Of a stretch of 33,682 nucleotides of DNA, positions 8,413-15,971 are shown one piece after another. The notes under the pieces are model-generated. The model had not been told where the DNA came from. It ran no database searches and saw only the letters and a list, made by a program, of their open reading frames with translations. The translations under genes and the position numbers were made by a program. Numbering within the stretch: the first letter of the stretch is position 1; each line of letters opens with the position of its first letter. The stretch spans positions 1-33,682 of the forward strand of contig CAZIOH010000076.1 of NCBI GenBank assembly GCA_964540815.1, read 5' to 3'. The DNA is from CAZIOH01 sp964540815 (GTDB lineage: Bacteria; Myxococcota_A; Polyangia; Fen-1088).

Positions 8413-8851
8413 CGTCTTGGCGGGTTGGCGGGGTAGCGAAGGAGTGAAGAGATTCGATGCGATGGTAGGTGAGAGAGAGAGTCGCGAGGCTCGATATCGA
8501 GGCTCGATATCAATGTCCCATGAAACCCCTGCATTGGCGAGGTGCCATCAACGCGAGACACTCGAAATGGAGATGTCTTCAAGAATCGTTCACGAACTTA
8601 CCTACACGAAACACGACCTGACCCTATATTGCTCAAATAGAGATTCACAGAAAGCACTTCGCCGCTCTCCGGAGTTGCCAGCGGCCCGCCCCAGGACCAG
8701 GCCCGATGCTCGAGGCCGTGGCACCCAGGCAGGGCGGCAAGAGGGCGGAGGCGCGGAGTCCACCCCAAACCTGTTGCGGAGCAAATTGTCCGAAACGAAC
8801 AACGCGAATGCACCGACGCCGTTTGTCGCGCCGCCTGTCGAGGGAACGCCC
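8413..8851. other. Divergent regulatory spacer between tonB and receptor operon
   Basis: 439 bp separating divergently transcribed tonB and the TonB-dependent receptor gene. It is clearly less GC-rich than the coding sequence around it in 8440-8660. It holds the paired GATATC-containing repeat at 8485-8511, a GAGAGAGAGA run at 8471-8480, CACGAA/CACGAC repeats at 8591-8617, and a TATATT -10-like hexamer at 8625-8630 for the plus strand (no matching -35 was found). A GAGGGA ribosome-binding site at 8840-8845 serves the receptor. An open frame runs through it into the receptor but looks non-coding. It is probably the shared control region for both operons. Confidence 0.55.
8485..8511. promoter_or_regulatory. 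Operator-like direct and inverted repeat
   Basis: CGAGGCTCGATAT occurs twice back to back (8485-8497 and 8498-8510). The same bases form a perfect inverted repeat, GATATCGAG (8493-8501) and CTCGATATC (8503-8511) around one base, and contain the 10-bp palindrome TCGATATCGA (8491-8500). This architecture suits a dimeric or cooperatively bound regulator. It lies about 75 bp upstream of tonB and about 340 bp upstream of the receptor. The binding protein is unknown; it does not resemble a canonical Fur box to me. Confidence 0.5.
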
Positions 8852-11800
8852 ATGAATCACGGGTTTCTCGCGATCCGTGGGCGCCAGCGCTTGTCGATGT
8901 ACGGGGTGATGCCGAGGTGCTGGACCAGCCTCATCGCCCTGGTCTTGCTGATCGGATCAGGGAGGCTCGCCTCGGCGCAGATCGGAGCTGGTACCCTGAT
9001 CGGGAAGGTGGTGGACGCGGCGACCAAGAAGCCATTGGTCGACGTCGTCGTCACCGCCACCTCCCCCGCTCTGCAGGGTGAGCAGGTGGTGGTGACAGAC
9101 TCCTCGGGCTCCTTCCGCCTGCCCAACCTCCCTCCAGGCAAGTATGTACTTCGTTACGAGGGCGATACGTACCGGCCCAGCACCCGCGGTGGGATCGACC
9201 TGCTCGCCACCGTGACCTTGCGGGTGGACCAGGAGCTCCTGCCGGAAACCCTGAAGGCCGAAGAGGTCACCGTGGTGGCGAAGGCTCCGGTGGTGGACGT
9301 CGGCTCGGCGCGCTCCGGGCTGACCATCACCGACGAGTTCACCAGCCGCTTGCCCGTGGCGCCTCCCTCCGGAAAGGGCGGGGTCTCGCGCTCCTTCGAG
9401 CAGCTGGCGGACATCGCCCCCACCACCCGCAACGACCACTTCGGCGCCTCGATCGCCGGCACGACCTCCCCCGAGAACCAGTACATGATCGACGGAATCT
9501 CGGTGGGAGATCCGGGGTTTGGCTACAACGGCACCCCCCTCAGCATCGACTTCATCAAGGAGGTCAGCATCGTCACGGGCGGGTACCTGCCGGAGTATGG
9601 CCGGGGAGGCGGCGGCGTGCTCGACGTCGTCACCAAGAGCGGGTCCAACGAGTTTCACGGGTCGTTCTTCGGGAACTACACCCCCTGGCAGAAGACCCCG
9701 AAGTTTCCGCTCGCGCAGGACTCGATCAGCACCACCAACCGGCTCGACAGCGTGCGGGACATGGGGTTCGATCTCGGAGGCCCTGTCGTCAAGGACAAGC
9801 TCTGGTTCTACCTCGGCGCGGATCTGGCGCGACAGAACTTCACCTTGACCCGAGACCTGAACGTCCTGCAGACGGGAACCGACGGGAAGTATCTCTACAA
9901 CAGCGACGGTCTCATCGAGTCACAGCCCATCGCGGGCACCCGGCGGAACGCGCTGGCGGACCTGACGGCCTTCCAGTACCTGGCCAAGCTGACCTACAGC
10001 CCGACCGCCGATGATCGCCTGGAGCTCACGCACCGCGGGACTCCGAGCCGCGGTGGCGGCGACGGAAACTACTCTGTGGACTACGAGACAGGTCTGCCGG
10101 AGATCTGGGGTAACCCCGGCACTGGGACCATCATCGGGCCCTATGGCGCGACCGCCTGGAAGCAGATCTTCGATGGATACGACACGTCCCTCAAGTGGAC
10201 ACACTCCGCGCTCAACAAGCGGCTGACCTTCGACACCATCCTCGGCTGGCACAACGAGCGGACCGCCGATCTGGCCGCCGACGGCAGCTCCCTCGGTGGG
10301 GGCGGGCTCTCGGGGACACCCCAGTTCATCTACGAGAAGACCAACCCCGCACCCCACAACATCACCGACTTCGAGAACCTCCCTGACCCGTCCATCTGCA
10401 ACAACCCGGTCGCTGGCGGCGATGCGCGGTGCCCGGCCGCCCAGTACGTGATGGGCGGGCCACAGATCCTCCAGGACCGCAAGTACAACCGCTACCAGGC
10501 GCGCGAGCTCCTGACCTTCGTGACCCAGGGGCTCGGCCACCACGTCATCAAGGCCGGCGCCGAGTTCGAGTACATGGGGTACTCATCCGCCCGCGGCTAT
10601 CCCGGTGGGGTGTACTACAACGAGCGGGCGGCCGGGACCTCCGTCAACGACTTCCGGCGCTACGGGGGCCTGTCGTCACCGGACACCCCCTACACCGTCG
10701 ACGTCCTCAAGTACGACGTCAAGTCGGTCAGCTTCGGGGCGTTCCTGCAGGACAGCTGGTCGATCCTCGACAAGATCACCCTCAACGCCGGGCTGCGCTA
10801 CGACACCCAGACCTTGTACGCCGATCAGGGCACTGGCCTCGTCTTGCCGAACCAGGTGTCACCCCGCATCGGGGCCATCTTCGACCCGACCCAGAGGGGT
10901 CGCTCCAAGATCTTCGCGAACTTCGCCATCTACTACCAGACCTTGCCCCTCAACATCATGGACCGCGCCGCCTCGGGGGAGCCCGAGATTCGCTCGCGGC
11001 GACCGATCGCGAACTGCACGCCCGGCGCGGCGGGGTACCCGCAAACCTGCGACGACATCAACAACCTGATCACGCTCGGTGGGCCATCGAGCCCCGACCA
11101 GAAGTGGATCTATCTGTCCACCGGAAAGCTGGCGATCGATCCCAACCTCAAGCCGCAGTCGAGCTCGGAGTTCTCGACCGGGGTGGAGTACGAGATCATT
11201 CCGAACGGCCGGCTCGCGCTCACCTACATCAAGCGCTGGATGAACCGGGTCATCGAGGACATGAGCCGGGACGAGGGTGGCACGTACTTCCTCGGCAACC
11301 CAGGCTACGGCATCGCCCGCGACTTTCCGACGGCCACCCGCAACTATGACGCCGGCATCCTGAGCTTCACCAAGACCTTCTCCGACGAATGGTTGATGCA
11401 GGCCAGCTATACCCTCTCCTACCTGCGGGGCAACTGGGAGGGCTTCTTCCGCTCGCAGACCAACCAGCTCGACCCCGGGACGAACTCCGACTTCGACCTG
11501 CGGTCGCTCACGATCAACCGAACCGGACCGCTGAACGGCGATCACCTCCACGAGATCAAGGTCTACCTCGCCCGCGACGTCGAGCTCGCGCCTCAGCATC
11601 ACCTCAACGTCGGTGCCAGCTATCGGGGACGCTCGGGGGCGCCGACCAACTACCTCGGGGCCCACGTGACCTACGGGCCCGACGAGGTGTTCCTCTTGCC
11701 GCGCGGCTCTGGCGACCGCATGCCCTGGGTTCACAACTTCGATCTGCACCTCGGCTATGCCTTCCTCCAGACCAAGAACCAGACCCTCGCCGTGACCTTC

Positions 11801-12064
11801 GACGTCTTCAACCTGTTCGATTTCCAGGCCGTCACCCGCCGCGGAGAGACCTACACCCTCCGTCCGGTGGAGCCCATCCAGGGAGCCGATGCGCAGAGCC
11901 CCTTCCTGAACGGCGACCGAAAGGTCATCGACCCGGCCAAGATTCAGGCTTCGGACGGCGACCCGCGGCCCTTCGACGCCACCGACGTGTCACGGAAATT
12001 CGGGGCGCCCCTCGAGTACCAGGACCCCATCACCATCCGCTTCGGCGTGAAGAGCACCTTCTGA
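8852..12064 (+). CDS. TonB-dependent outer-membrane receptor with carboxypeptidase-regulatory domain
   Basis: 1070-aa outer-membrane receptor. The chosen ATG has GAGGGA seven bases upstream; the frame stays open upstream but that part has no coding character. A signal peptide ends at about residue 42 (RLASAQ). Residues 45-125 form a carboxypeptidase-regulatory-like Ig domain (GTLIGKVVDAATKKPL ... SSGSFRLPNLPPGKYVLRY). A TonB-box-like EEVTVVAK is at 137-144, followed by a plug domain (about 150-275, with NQYMIDGISV and EYGRGGGGVLDVVTKSGSN) and a long beta-barrel ending in RFGVKSTF with a terminal phenylalanine. This SusC/Oar-like type imports or exports bulky substrates using TonB energy; the substrate cannot be read from the sequence. 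It heads a plus-strand operon with a lipoprotein gene overlapping its stop (TGATG), and is divergent from tonB. Confidence 0.95.
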   Translation: MNHGFLAIRGRQRLSMYGVMPRCWTSLIALVLLIGSGRLASAQIGAGTLIGKVVDAATKKPLVDVVVTATSPALQGEQVVVTDSSGSFRLPNLPPGKYVLRYEGDTYRPSTRGGIDLLATVTLRVDQELLPETLKAEEVTVVAKAPVVDVGSARSGLTITDEFTSRLPVAPPSGKGGVSRSFEQLADIAPTTRNDHFGASIAGTTSPENQYMIDGISVGDPGFGYNGTPLSIDFIKEVSIVTGGYLPEYGRGGGGVLDVVTKSGSNEFHGSFFGNYTPWQKTPKFPLAQDSISTTNRLDSVRDMGFDLGGPVVKDKLWFYLGADLARQNFTLTRDLNVLQTGTDGKYLYNSDGLIESQPIAGTRRNALADLTAFQYLAKLTYSPTADDRLELTHRGTPSRGGGDGNYSVDYETGLPEIWGNPGTGTIIGPYGATAWKQIFDGYDTSLKWTHSALNKRLTFDTILGWHNERTADLAADGSSLGGGGLSGTPQFIYEKTNPAPHNITDFENLPDPSICNNPVAGGDARCPAAQYVMGGPQILQDRKYNRYQARELLTFVTQGLGHHVIKAGAEFEYMGYSSARGYPGGVYYNERAAGTSVNDFRRYGGLSSPDTPYTVDVLKYDVKSVSFGAFLQDSWSILDKITLNAGLRYDTQTLYADQGTGLVLPNQVSPRIGAIFDPTQRGRSKIFANFAIYYQTLPLNIMDRAASGEPEIRSRRPIANCTPGAAGYPQTCDDINNLITLGGPSSPDQKWIYLSTGKLAIDPNLKPQSSSEFSTGVEYEIIPNGRLALTYIKRWMNRVIEDMSRDEGGTYFLGNPGYGIARDFPTATRNYDAGILSFTKTFSDEWLMQASYTLSYLRGNWEGFFRSQTNQLDPGTNSDFDLRSLTINRTGPLNGDHLHEIKVYLARDVELAPQHHLNVGASYRGRSGAPTNYLGAHVTYGPDEVFLLPRGSGDRMPWVHNFDLHLGYAFLQTKNQTLAVTFDVFNLFDFQAVTRRGETYTLRPVEPIQGADAQSPFLNGDRKVIDPAKIQASDGDPRPFDATDVSRKFGAPLEYQDPITIRFGVKSTF

Positions 12065-13008
12065 TGGCGACCATGCTCAATACCGAGGAGAAGACCCGCT
12101 TGTCCGAGAATGGCAGATCCTCACGGGACCCGCGCACAGCGCGCCGATGGGCCGCAACCCTGGCTTCCAGCCTGGCGACGGTGTCTGCTCTGGGCCTCGT
12201 CGTGGCGGCCTGCTTCGCCGGGTGCGGAGACCAGCCCAAGACCAACTGCCTCACCTCCACCTCGTCGTACGCCATGAAGCTGGTCGAGAAGGCGCGGACC
12301 GAGAGCGTCCCGGGCGCCTGCACCGGCTTCGGGCCCGCCGCCTTCAACGTCGATCCCGAGGTCGGATTCACGTCCTATTATCCCAAGGACTCGAAGGGTC
12401 AGCCCGACTACGCCAAGGGATCGCTCGCCATCCAGACCACCGAGATCGGAAACCTGGTCTTCACGGCCGATGGCTACGGTGTCGAGAACACCGCCGCCGA
12501 TGGAACCCGGTTCTCGCTCGGGGCCTACAGCGTGACCGAACCCAACGCCTCGGACCTGTGTCCCGTGCCGACGCTCACGTCCACCCATGTCGTCCTCGCG
12601 GAGCTTCCTCCGGTGGAGGCCGACAAGTTCACGGGTCAGCCAGCGGTCGACGTGAAGCTCGAGTGGTCGAACGTGCTGGTCTACTTGACGGCGGCGTCAT
12701 TCGGGACCCAGGTCCAGGCCGATCTGGTCGATACGCGCAAGACCCCGGGCGGGGACACCTGCACCATCAACTACCGCACGGTCTCCATGGCGCCCGCCGT
12801 GCCGTGCGCGGCGCTCGACGACAACGGCGATCCGCTGAGCAATCCCGATGGGACACCGATGCTCGACGTGACGGCCTGCGATCCCCTGGCGAACCCCGCC
12901 CTCATGCGATACACGGGGTCCGGGATCAGCCCCAACACCAAGTACATCTGCGACCCGGACAGCGCGTACTGTGTCCTCGATGGCGAAACCGTCCCCGCGC
13001 TGAACTGA
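12064..13008 (+). CDS. Receptor-linked lipoprotein of unknown function
   Basis: 314-aa predicted lipoprotein whose ATG overlaps the receptor's stop by one base (TGATG), so the two are probably co-translated. The N-terminus has an arginine-containing n-region, a hydrophobic core (about 31-49) and two candidate lipobox cysteines, Cys50 (VVAAC) and Cys54 (CFAGC). The mature part is rich in Thr, Asp and Asn with several cysteines (pairs near NCLTST, PGACTG, DTCTIN, VPCAALDD and the YICDPDSAYCVL end) that could form disulfides. I recognise no family. Position suggests a surface or periplasmic partner of the receptor, like SusD or a binding lipoprotein in function, but no SusD TPR fold is evident. 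Confidence 0.82.
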   Translation: MATMLNTEEKTRLSENGRSSRDPRTARRWAATLASSLATVSALGLVVAACFAGCGDQPKTNCLTSTSSYAMKLVEKARTESVPGACTGFGPAAFNVDPEVGFTSYYPKDSKGQPDYAKGSLAIQTTEIGNLVFTADGYGVENTAADGTRFSLGAYSVTEPNASDLCPVPTLTSTHVVLAELPPVEADKFTGQPAVDVKLEWSNVLVYLTAASFGTQVQADLVDTRKTPGGDTCTINYRTVSMAPAVPCAALDDNGDPLSNPDGTPMLDVTACDPLANPALMRYTGSGISPNTKYICDPDSAYCVLDGETVPALN

Positions 13009-13041
13009 CCCGACATGACATCACAAGGAGAAGAGACCAGC

Positions 13042-13728
13042 ATGGTGGAAGCAGCGACCTTCGGGGGCTTCGGGACCTTCGCCCGCTCCCGGAGGAGGCC
13101 GGTAGGGCTCGGGCGCATGGTCACCGTGCTCGTCCTGTCGGCGTCGGTCACCCTTGGCGGGGGAGCCGTTGCCGTCGCCCAGGCCCCGGCGGGCGAGGGG
13201 GTGCCACAACCCCCGACGCCGGCCGCCCCGGCGACTCCTCCTCCTCCAGGGGTGGTCGTGCCCGCGCCCGAGGCCGTCCCTTCGGAGCCTGTGCCACCTC
13301 CCTGGGAGCAGGCGCCGGCCGCCATGCCGCCTCCAGTGCCCATGGGTGCTCCCGAGATGGGGGCGGGGGCCTCGGCGCCCTCGCACCTGCCGGCCATCCT
13401 GATGTGGGCGGTGGGCGGGGCCAGCCTGGCGGTGGGGGCGGCCTTCGGGATCGCCGCCATCTCCGCCAAGAATGACTTCGACAGCAAGCCCACCTACGGT
13501 CTGGCGGACAAGGTCCACGACCGCGCCGTGATCTCCGACGTCGGCTTTGGCCTCGGCCTGGTCCTGGTGGCGACCGGAACCGTGTTCTACTTCAGCGACG
13601 CGGGATCTTCCGCGGAGCCCAAGGTCGCTGCCGCCACCGGCGGGGTCGGCTCGAACGTCGGGCGCTTCCGCTTCGCGCCGCTGATTGGAAGCACCTCGGG
13701 TGGTGGCGTCGTCACCATGCGGTTCTGA
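13042..13728 (+). CDS. Secreted Pro-rich protein with two C-terminal transmembrane helices
   Basis: About 228 aa. The start at 13042 is preferred because AAGGAG (13025-13030) lies upstream of it; an ATG at 13015 is in frame but has no ribosome-binding site. A signal-peptide-like segment (about 26-47, ending VAVAQA) is followed by a Pro/Ala-rich stretch (50-115), a transmembrane helix (about 116-141), a short charged loop (NDFDSKPTYGLADKVHDR), a second helix (about 163-186) and a tail ending in VVTMRF. Proteins with this two-helix C-terminus are frequent in myxobacterial genomes beside envelope transport genes; the function is not known. It follows the lipoprotein gene by about 30 bp in the receptor operon and may be an envelope scaffold for it. 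Confidence 0.75.
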   Translation: MVEAATFGGFGTFARSRRRPVGLGRMVTVLVLSASVTLGGGAVAVAQAPAGEGVPQPPTPAAPATPPPPGVVVPAPEAVPSEPVPPPWEQAPAAMPPPVPMGAPEMGAGASAPSHLPAILMWAVGGASLAVGAAFGIAAISAKNDFDSKPTYGLADKVHDRAVISDVGFGLGLVLVATGTVFYFSDAGSSAEPKVAAATGGVGSNVGRFRFAPLIGSTSGGGVVTMRF

Positions 13729-13840
13729 TGCGCCCACCCGATCACGATACGACTGAGGCGATCGCGCAACGACCGATGCCACCAGCCAACCAGAGGCTCC
13801 CGGTAACCTTCGAGGCGGCCGCAACCACGGTGACGAGACC

Positions 13841-14191
13841 ATGAATGTGAGACACGTTCTGTTGACGGCTTCCATGGTGACCCTCGGGCTCGGTGCCTGC
13901 TCGAACCTCGTGACCGTGGACCGATCGAAAGTACCCGATGATCTGTATCACCCGTCACCGGTGGGGGGGGCGGGCGGCGGCCAAGGCGGAGATACGGGAG
14001 GCCAAGGTGGAGAAGCGGGAGGAGGGGGCGAAGCCGGGGGCGCGGCTGGAACAGGAACGGCCGGCGCGTCCGGAGCCGGGGGTGCTGCGGGTGCGGGGGG
14101 CGCTGCTGGCGCCGGCGGAGTCGCTGGCGCGGGCGGCGCCGGAGGCCTGGGGGGCGGCGCCGGAGGCAGGGCCGGCGCGGGCGGTGGCTGA
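13841..14191 (+). CDS. Small lipoprotein with Gly/Ala-rich tail
   Basis: 116-aa protein with a good lipoprotein signal peptide (MNVRHVLLTASMVTLGLGAC, Cys20). About 20 ordinary residues follow (NLVTVDRSKVPDDLYHPS), and then the chain to the stop is almost only Gly and Ala in GGAGGAGGA-like repeats (about 42-116). In Polyangia such Gly-rich segments usually act as flexible tethers between a lipid anchor and a folded domain; here nothing follows the tether. It may be a complete surface polymer-like protein, or a gene that has lost its C-terminal domain. It is 112 bp after the two-helix protein gene and probably the last gene of the receptor operon; it ends 27 bp before the convergent thioredoxin gene. 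Confidence 0.68.
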   Translation: MNVRHVLLTASMVTLGLGACSNLVTVDRSKVPDDLYHPSPVGGAGGGQGGDTGGQGGEAGGGGEAGGAAGTGTAGASGAGGAAGAGGAAGAGGVAGAGGAGGLGGGAGGRAGAGGG

Positions 14192-14199
14192 CCTTGGTC

Positions 14200-14225
14200 G
14201 AGCTGGATTGAGCTCGGTTCAGCTC
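14200..14225. terminator. Weak inverted repeat in convergent gap
   Basis: GAGCTG (14200-14205) and CAGCTC (14220-14225) flank a loop that itself contains GAGCTC. It sits exactly between the convergent small lipoprotein and thioredoxin genes, a natural place for a bidirectional terminator, but the stem is short and there is no T-run. Confidence 0.22.
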
Positions 14226-14680
14226 CGCAGGAGGCGATCCAGGCGGGCGCGGAGGGCGGCTTGGGGCATGGCTCCCCGGATCTCGTCGCGCTTCTGTCCC
14301 CGGTCGAGGAGCACCAGGGTCGGGACGGCCTGAACGGCGAAGCGGGCAGCAGCGGCGGGGTTCTCGTCCACGTTCAGCTTGGCGATCTTCAGCCGCCCGG
14401 TGGTCTCGGCGGCCAGCGCATCCAGCACCGGCGCCATGGTCCGGCAGGGCCCACACCAGGGCGCCCAGAAGTCCACCAGCACGGGCAGGGGGGACGCGTC
14501 CACCTCCACCGCCCAGGTCGCGTCGCTGATGGTGACGGGGGCCCGCGGTACCAGCGGCGCGTGGCAACGACTGCATCCTGGGCCTTCGGACAGGCGCTCC
14601 CGCGCGACTCGGTTCTTGGCCCCGCACCCGGCGCAGGCGAGCAGAGAAGGCGGCCCGGACGGTGTCACTCCCTGGTTCAT
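14219..14680 (-). CDS. trxC: Thioredoxin 2 (zinc-ribbon thioredoxin)
   Basis: 153-aa thioredoxin of the TrxC type, which reduces protein disulfides in the cytoplasm. The start has GGAG six bases upstream; the open frame continues upstream but without coding character. An N-terminal zinc ribbon has two CxxC pairs, CAGC (16-19) and CSRC (36-39). The thioredoxin fold follows (about 50-150) with the active site WCGPC at 75-79 and the cis-proline in AVQAVPTL. It is slightly longer than E. coli TrxC. The gene is monocistronic and divergent from the discoidin-domain gene. No zinc ligand or catalytic residue is missing. Confidence 0.93.
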   Translation of the reverse strand: MNQGVTPSGPPSLLACAGCGAKNRVARERLSEGPGCSRCHAPLVPRAPVTISDATWAVEVDASPLPVLVDFWAPWCGPCRTMAPVLDALAAETTGRLKIAKLNVDENPAAAARFAVQAVPTLVLLDRGQKRDEIRGAMPQAALRARLDRLLRS

Positions 14681-14727
14681 GGTTTGCTCCTCGAAGGAGA
14701 GTAAGCACCGGGCGGCCCAAGACCAGT

Positions 14728-14784
14728 CGGTGTCCAGTGGGTGTCCAGTCGGTGTCCAGTCGGTGTGTCCACTCGGTGTCCACT
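14728..14784. repeat. 11-bp tandem repeat array in divergent spacer
   Basis: Five successive units of CGGTGTCCAGT or a near variant: 14728-14738, 14739-14749 (first base G), 14750-14760, 14761-14773 (with an extra GT) and 14774-14784 (ending ACT). The period is close to one DNA helical turn, so equivalent bases face the same side of the helix. It lies in the 190-bp spacer between trxC and the discoidin-domain gene. It may be an array of binding sites or a simple minisatellite. Confidence 0.8.
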
Positions 14785-14870
14785 CGCTGACTTGGCCGCG
14801 GTGGCGTCGTCCGAGCGCGTCGGCGGGCGCTGGTCGCGCTGGCGGGGATTTGGTACGTTCGCGTCGAACC

Positions 14871-15971
14871 ATGCCACTTTTCGTGGGACTCGGCCGCCAG
14901 ATGGTGCAGGCATTCTGGTTGCCCCTCCCCGAGGCGGCTCGTGTGCGGGTCCCGCCCTCGGAGGCTCCGCGGGTGCGCCGGGAGATCGCGGGTGCACGGC
15001 TCCTCCTCGCCGCGGCACGCCGCTGCGAGCCCGGTCCGGGACAGGACACACTCGCCCTCGAGGCCCTGCGTGCGTGGTTGGCCGCCGCGGGCCTCGCGAA
15101 CGCCCGCACCACGCCCCGGCGGACGCCCACGTCCACCGAGGCCCTGGCAGGCTCCCGGTTGTCCGATCCCGTTCCACCGGCCGCCATCGCCGAGCGCGAG
15201 GCCGCTGTGCGGGCGACCGCCGCCCGGCTCGGGTCGGCTGCGATCGCAGCGCCGCCCGAAGTTCGCCGGGGCCTCGATCACGCCGGTCGCTCCGAGGCCG
15301 AGCCGCCCACCGGGCCCGACGCCTTTCGCGACCTCGCCGCCGCCTGTGAGTGGATGGACATGGTCATCGATGCCCAGTCTCAGAGGGAGCGGGCGCTCCG
15401 CGCGGAGCTGGCCGGCGTCCTCGCGTGGCCGAGGGGCGCGGTCATCGCCGGGGTGGCGGTGCTGCTCGTGCTGGCCTCGGTGTGGCTGGCCCCGAGGAAC
15501 CTCGCCCTCGGGAGGACCGTCACGGCGAGCTCCATCTGCGGCGCGACCCCGGCGCCGCCGGCCGTCGGCCGTCGCCTCCCCGACCGCCTCGGTCGCCTGG
15601 TCGACGGCGTGAAGGTGGAGGGTGCGATGTCGCGCGTCGAATGGGCCCACGGAAGCTTCGCCGCCTGCACCGAGCTCGAGGTGCACCCGTGGATCACCGT
15701 CGATCTCGGGGGCGACCACGCGATCGACGAGGTCGTGGTGTACAACCGCGCGGATTGCTGCTGGGGGGTCGACGACATCCCCATCGAGATCCAGATCTCC
15801 GGCGACAACCGCACCTTCGTGACGGTCGCCTCGCGGACGCAACCCTTCACCGATGACTTCCCGTGGCGGGCCTCGTTCGCGACCCGCCGGGGCCGCTATG
15901 TCCGCCTCTACAATCCGGTCAATCTGCCCAAAAACCTGGTGCTCGCCGAGATCGAAGTTCATGGACGCTGA
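14871..15971 (+). CDS. Membrane-anchored F5/8 type C (discoidin) domain protein
   Basis: 366 aa. Residues 1-185 are Ala/Arg/Pro-rich with no recognised fold, followed by one transmembrane helix (about 189-207) and then a C-terminal discoidin-like domain (about 212-366). Its hallmarks are LGRTVTASS, a DG turn (LVDGVKVEG), WITVDLGG, IDEVVVYNR, IEIQISGDN and RYVRLY ... LAEIEVHG. This galactose-binding-like beta-sandwich typically binds glycans or lipid heads. The orientation places the domain outside if the N-terminus is cytoplasmic. The gene overlaps the following GT87-like gene by 11 bp, linking it to glycan synthesis. The ATG lacks a clear ribosome-binding site. Confidence 0.85.
   Translation: MPLFVGLGRQMVQAFWLPLPEAARVRVPPSEAPRVRREIAGARLLLAAARRCEPGPGQDTLALEALRAWLAAAGLANARTTPRRTPTSTEALAGSRLSDPVPPAAIAEREAAVRATAARLGSAAIAAPPEVRRGLDHAGRSEAEPPTGPDAFRDLAAACEWMDMVIDAQSQRERALRAELAGVLAWPRGAVIAGVAVLLVLASVWLAPRNLALGRTVTASSICGATPAPPAVGRRLPDRLGRLVDGVKVEGAMSRVEWAHGSFAACTELEVHPWITVDLGGDHAIDEVVVYNRADCCWGVDDIPIEIQISGDNRTFVTVASRTQPFTDDFPWRASFATRRGRYVRLYNPVNLPKNLVLAEIEVHGR

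Noticed and set aside
8625..8630. TATATT as the -10 box of the receptor promoter
   Set aside because: No acceptable -35 hexamer at 15-19 bp upstream; noted only as part of the spacer.
13938..14333. Plus-strand frame overlapping the Gly/Ala-rich lipoprotein in another register
   Set aside because: It arises from the GC-rich repeat; the lipoprotein frame has a proper signal peptide and lipobox.
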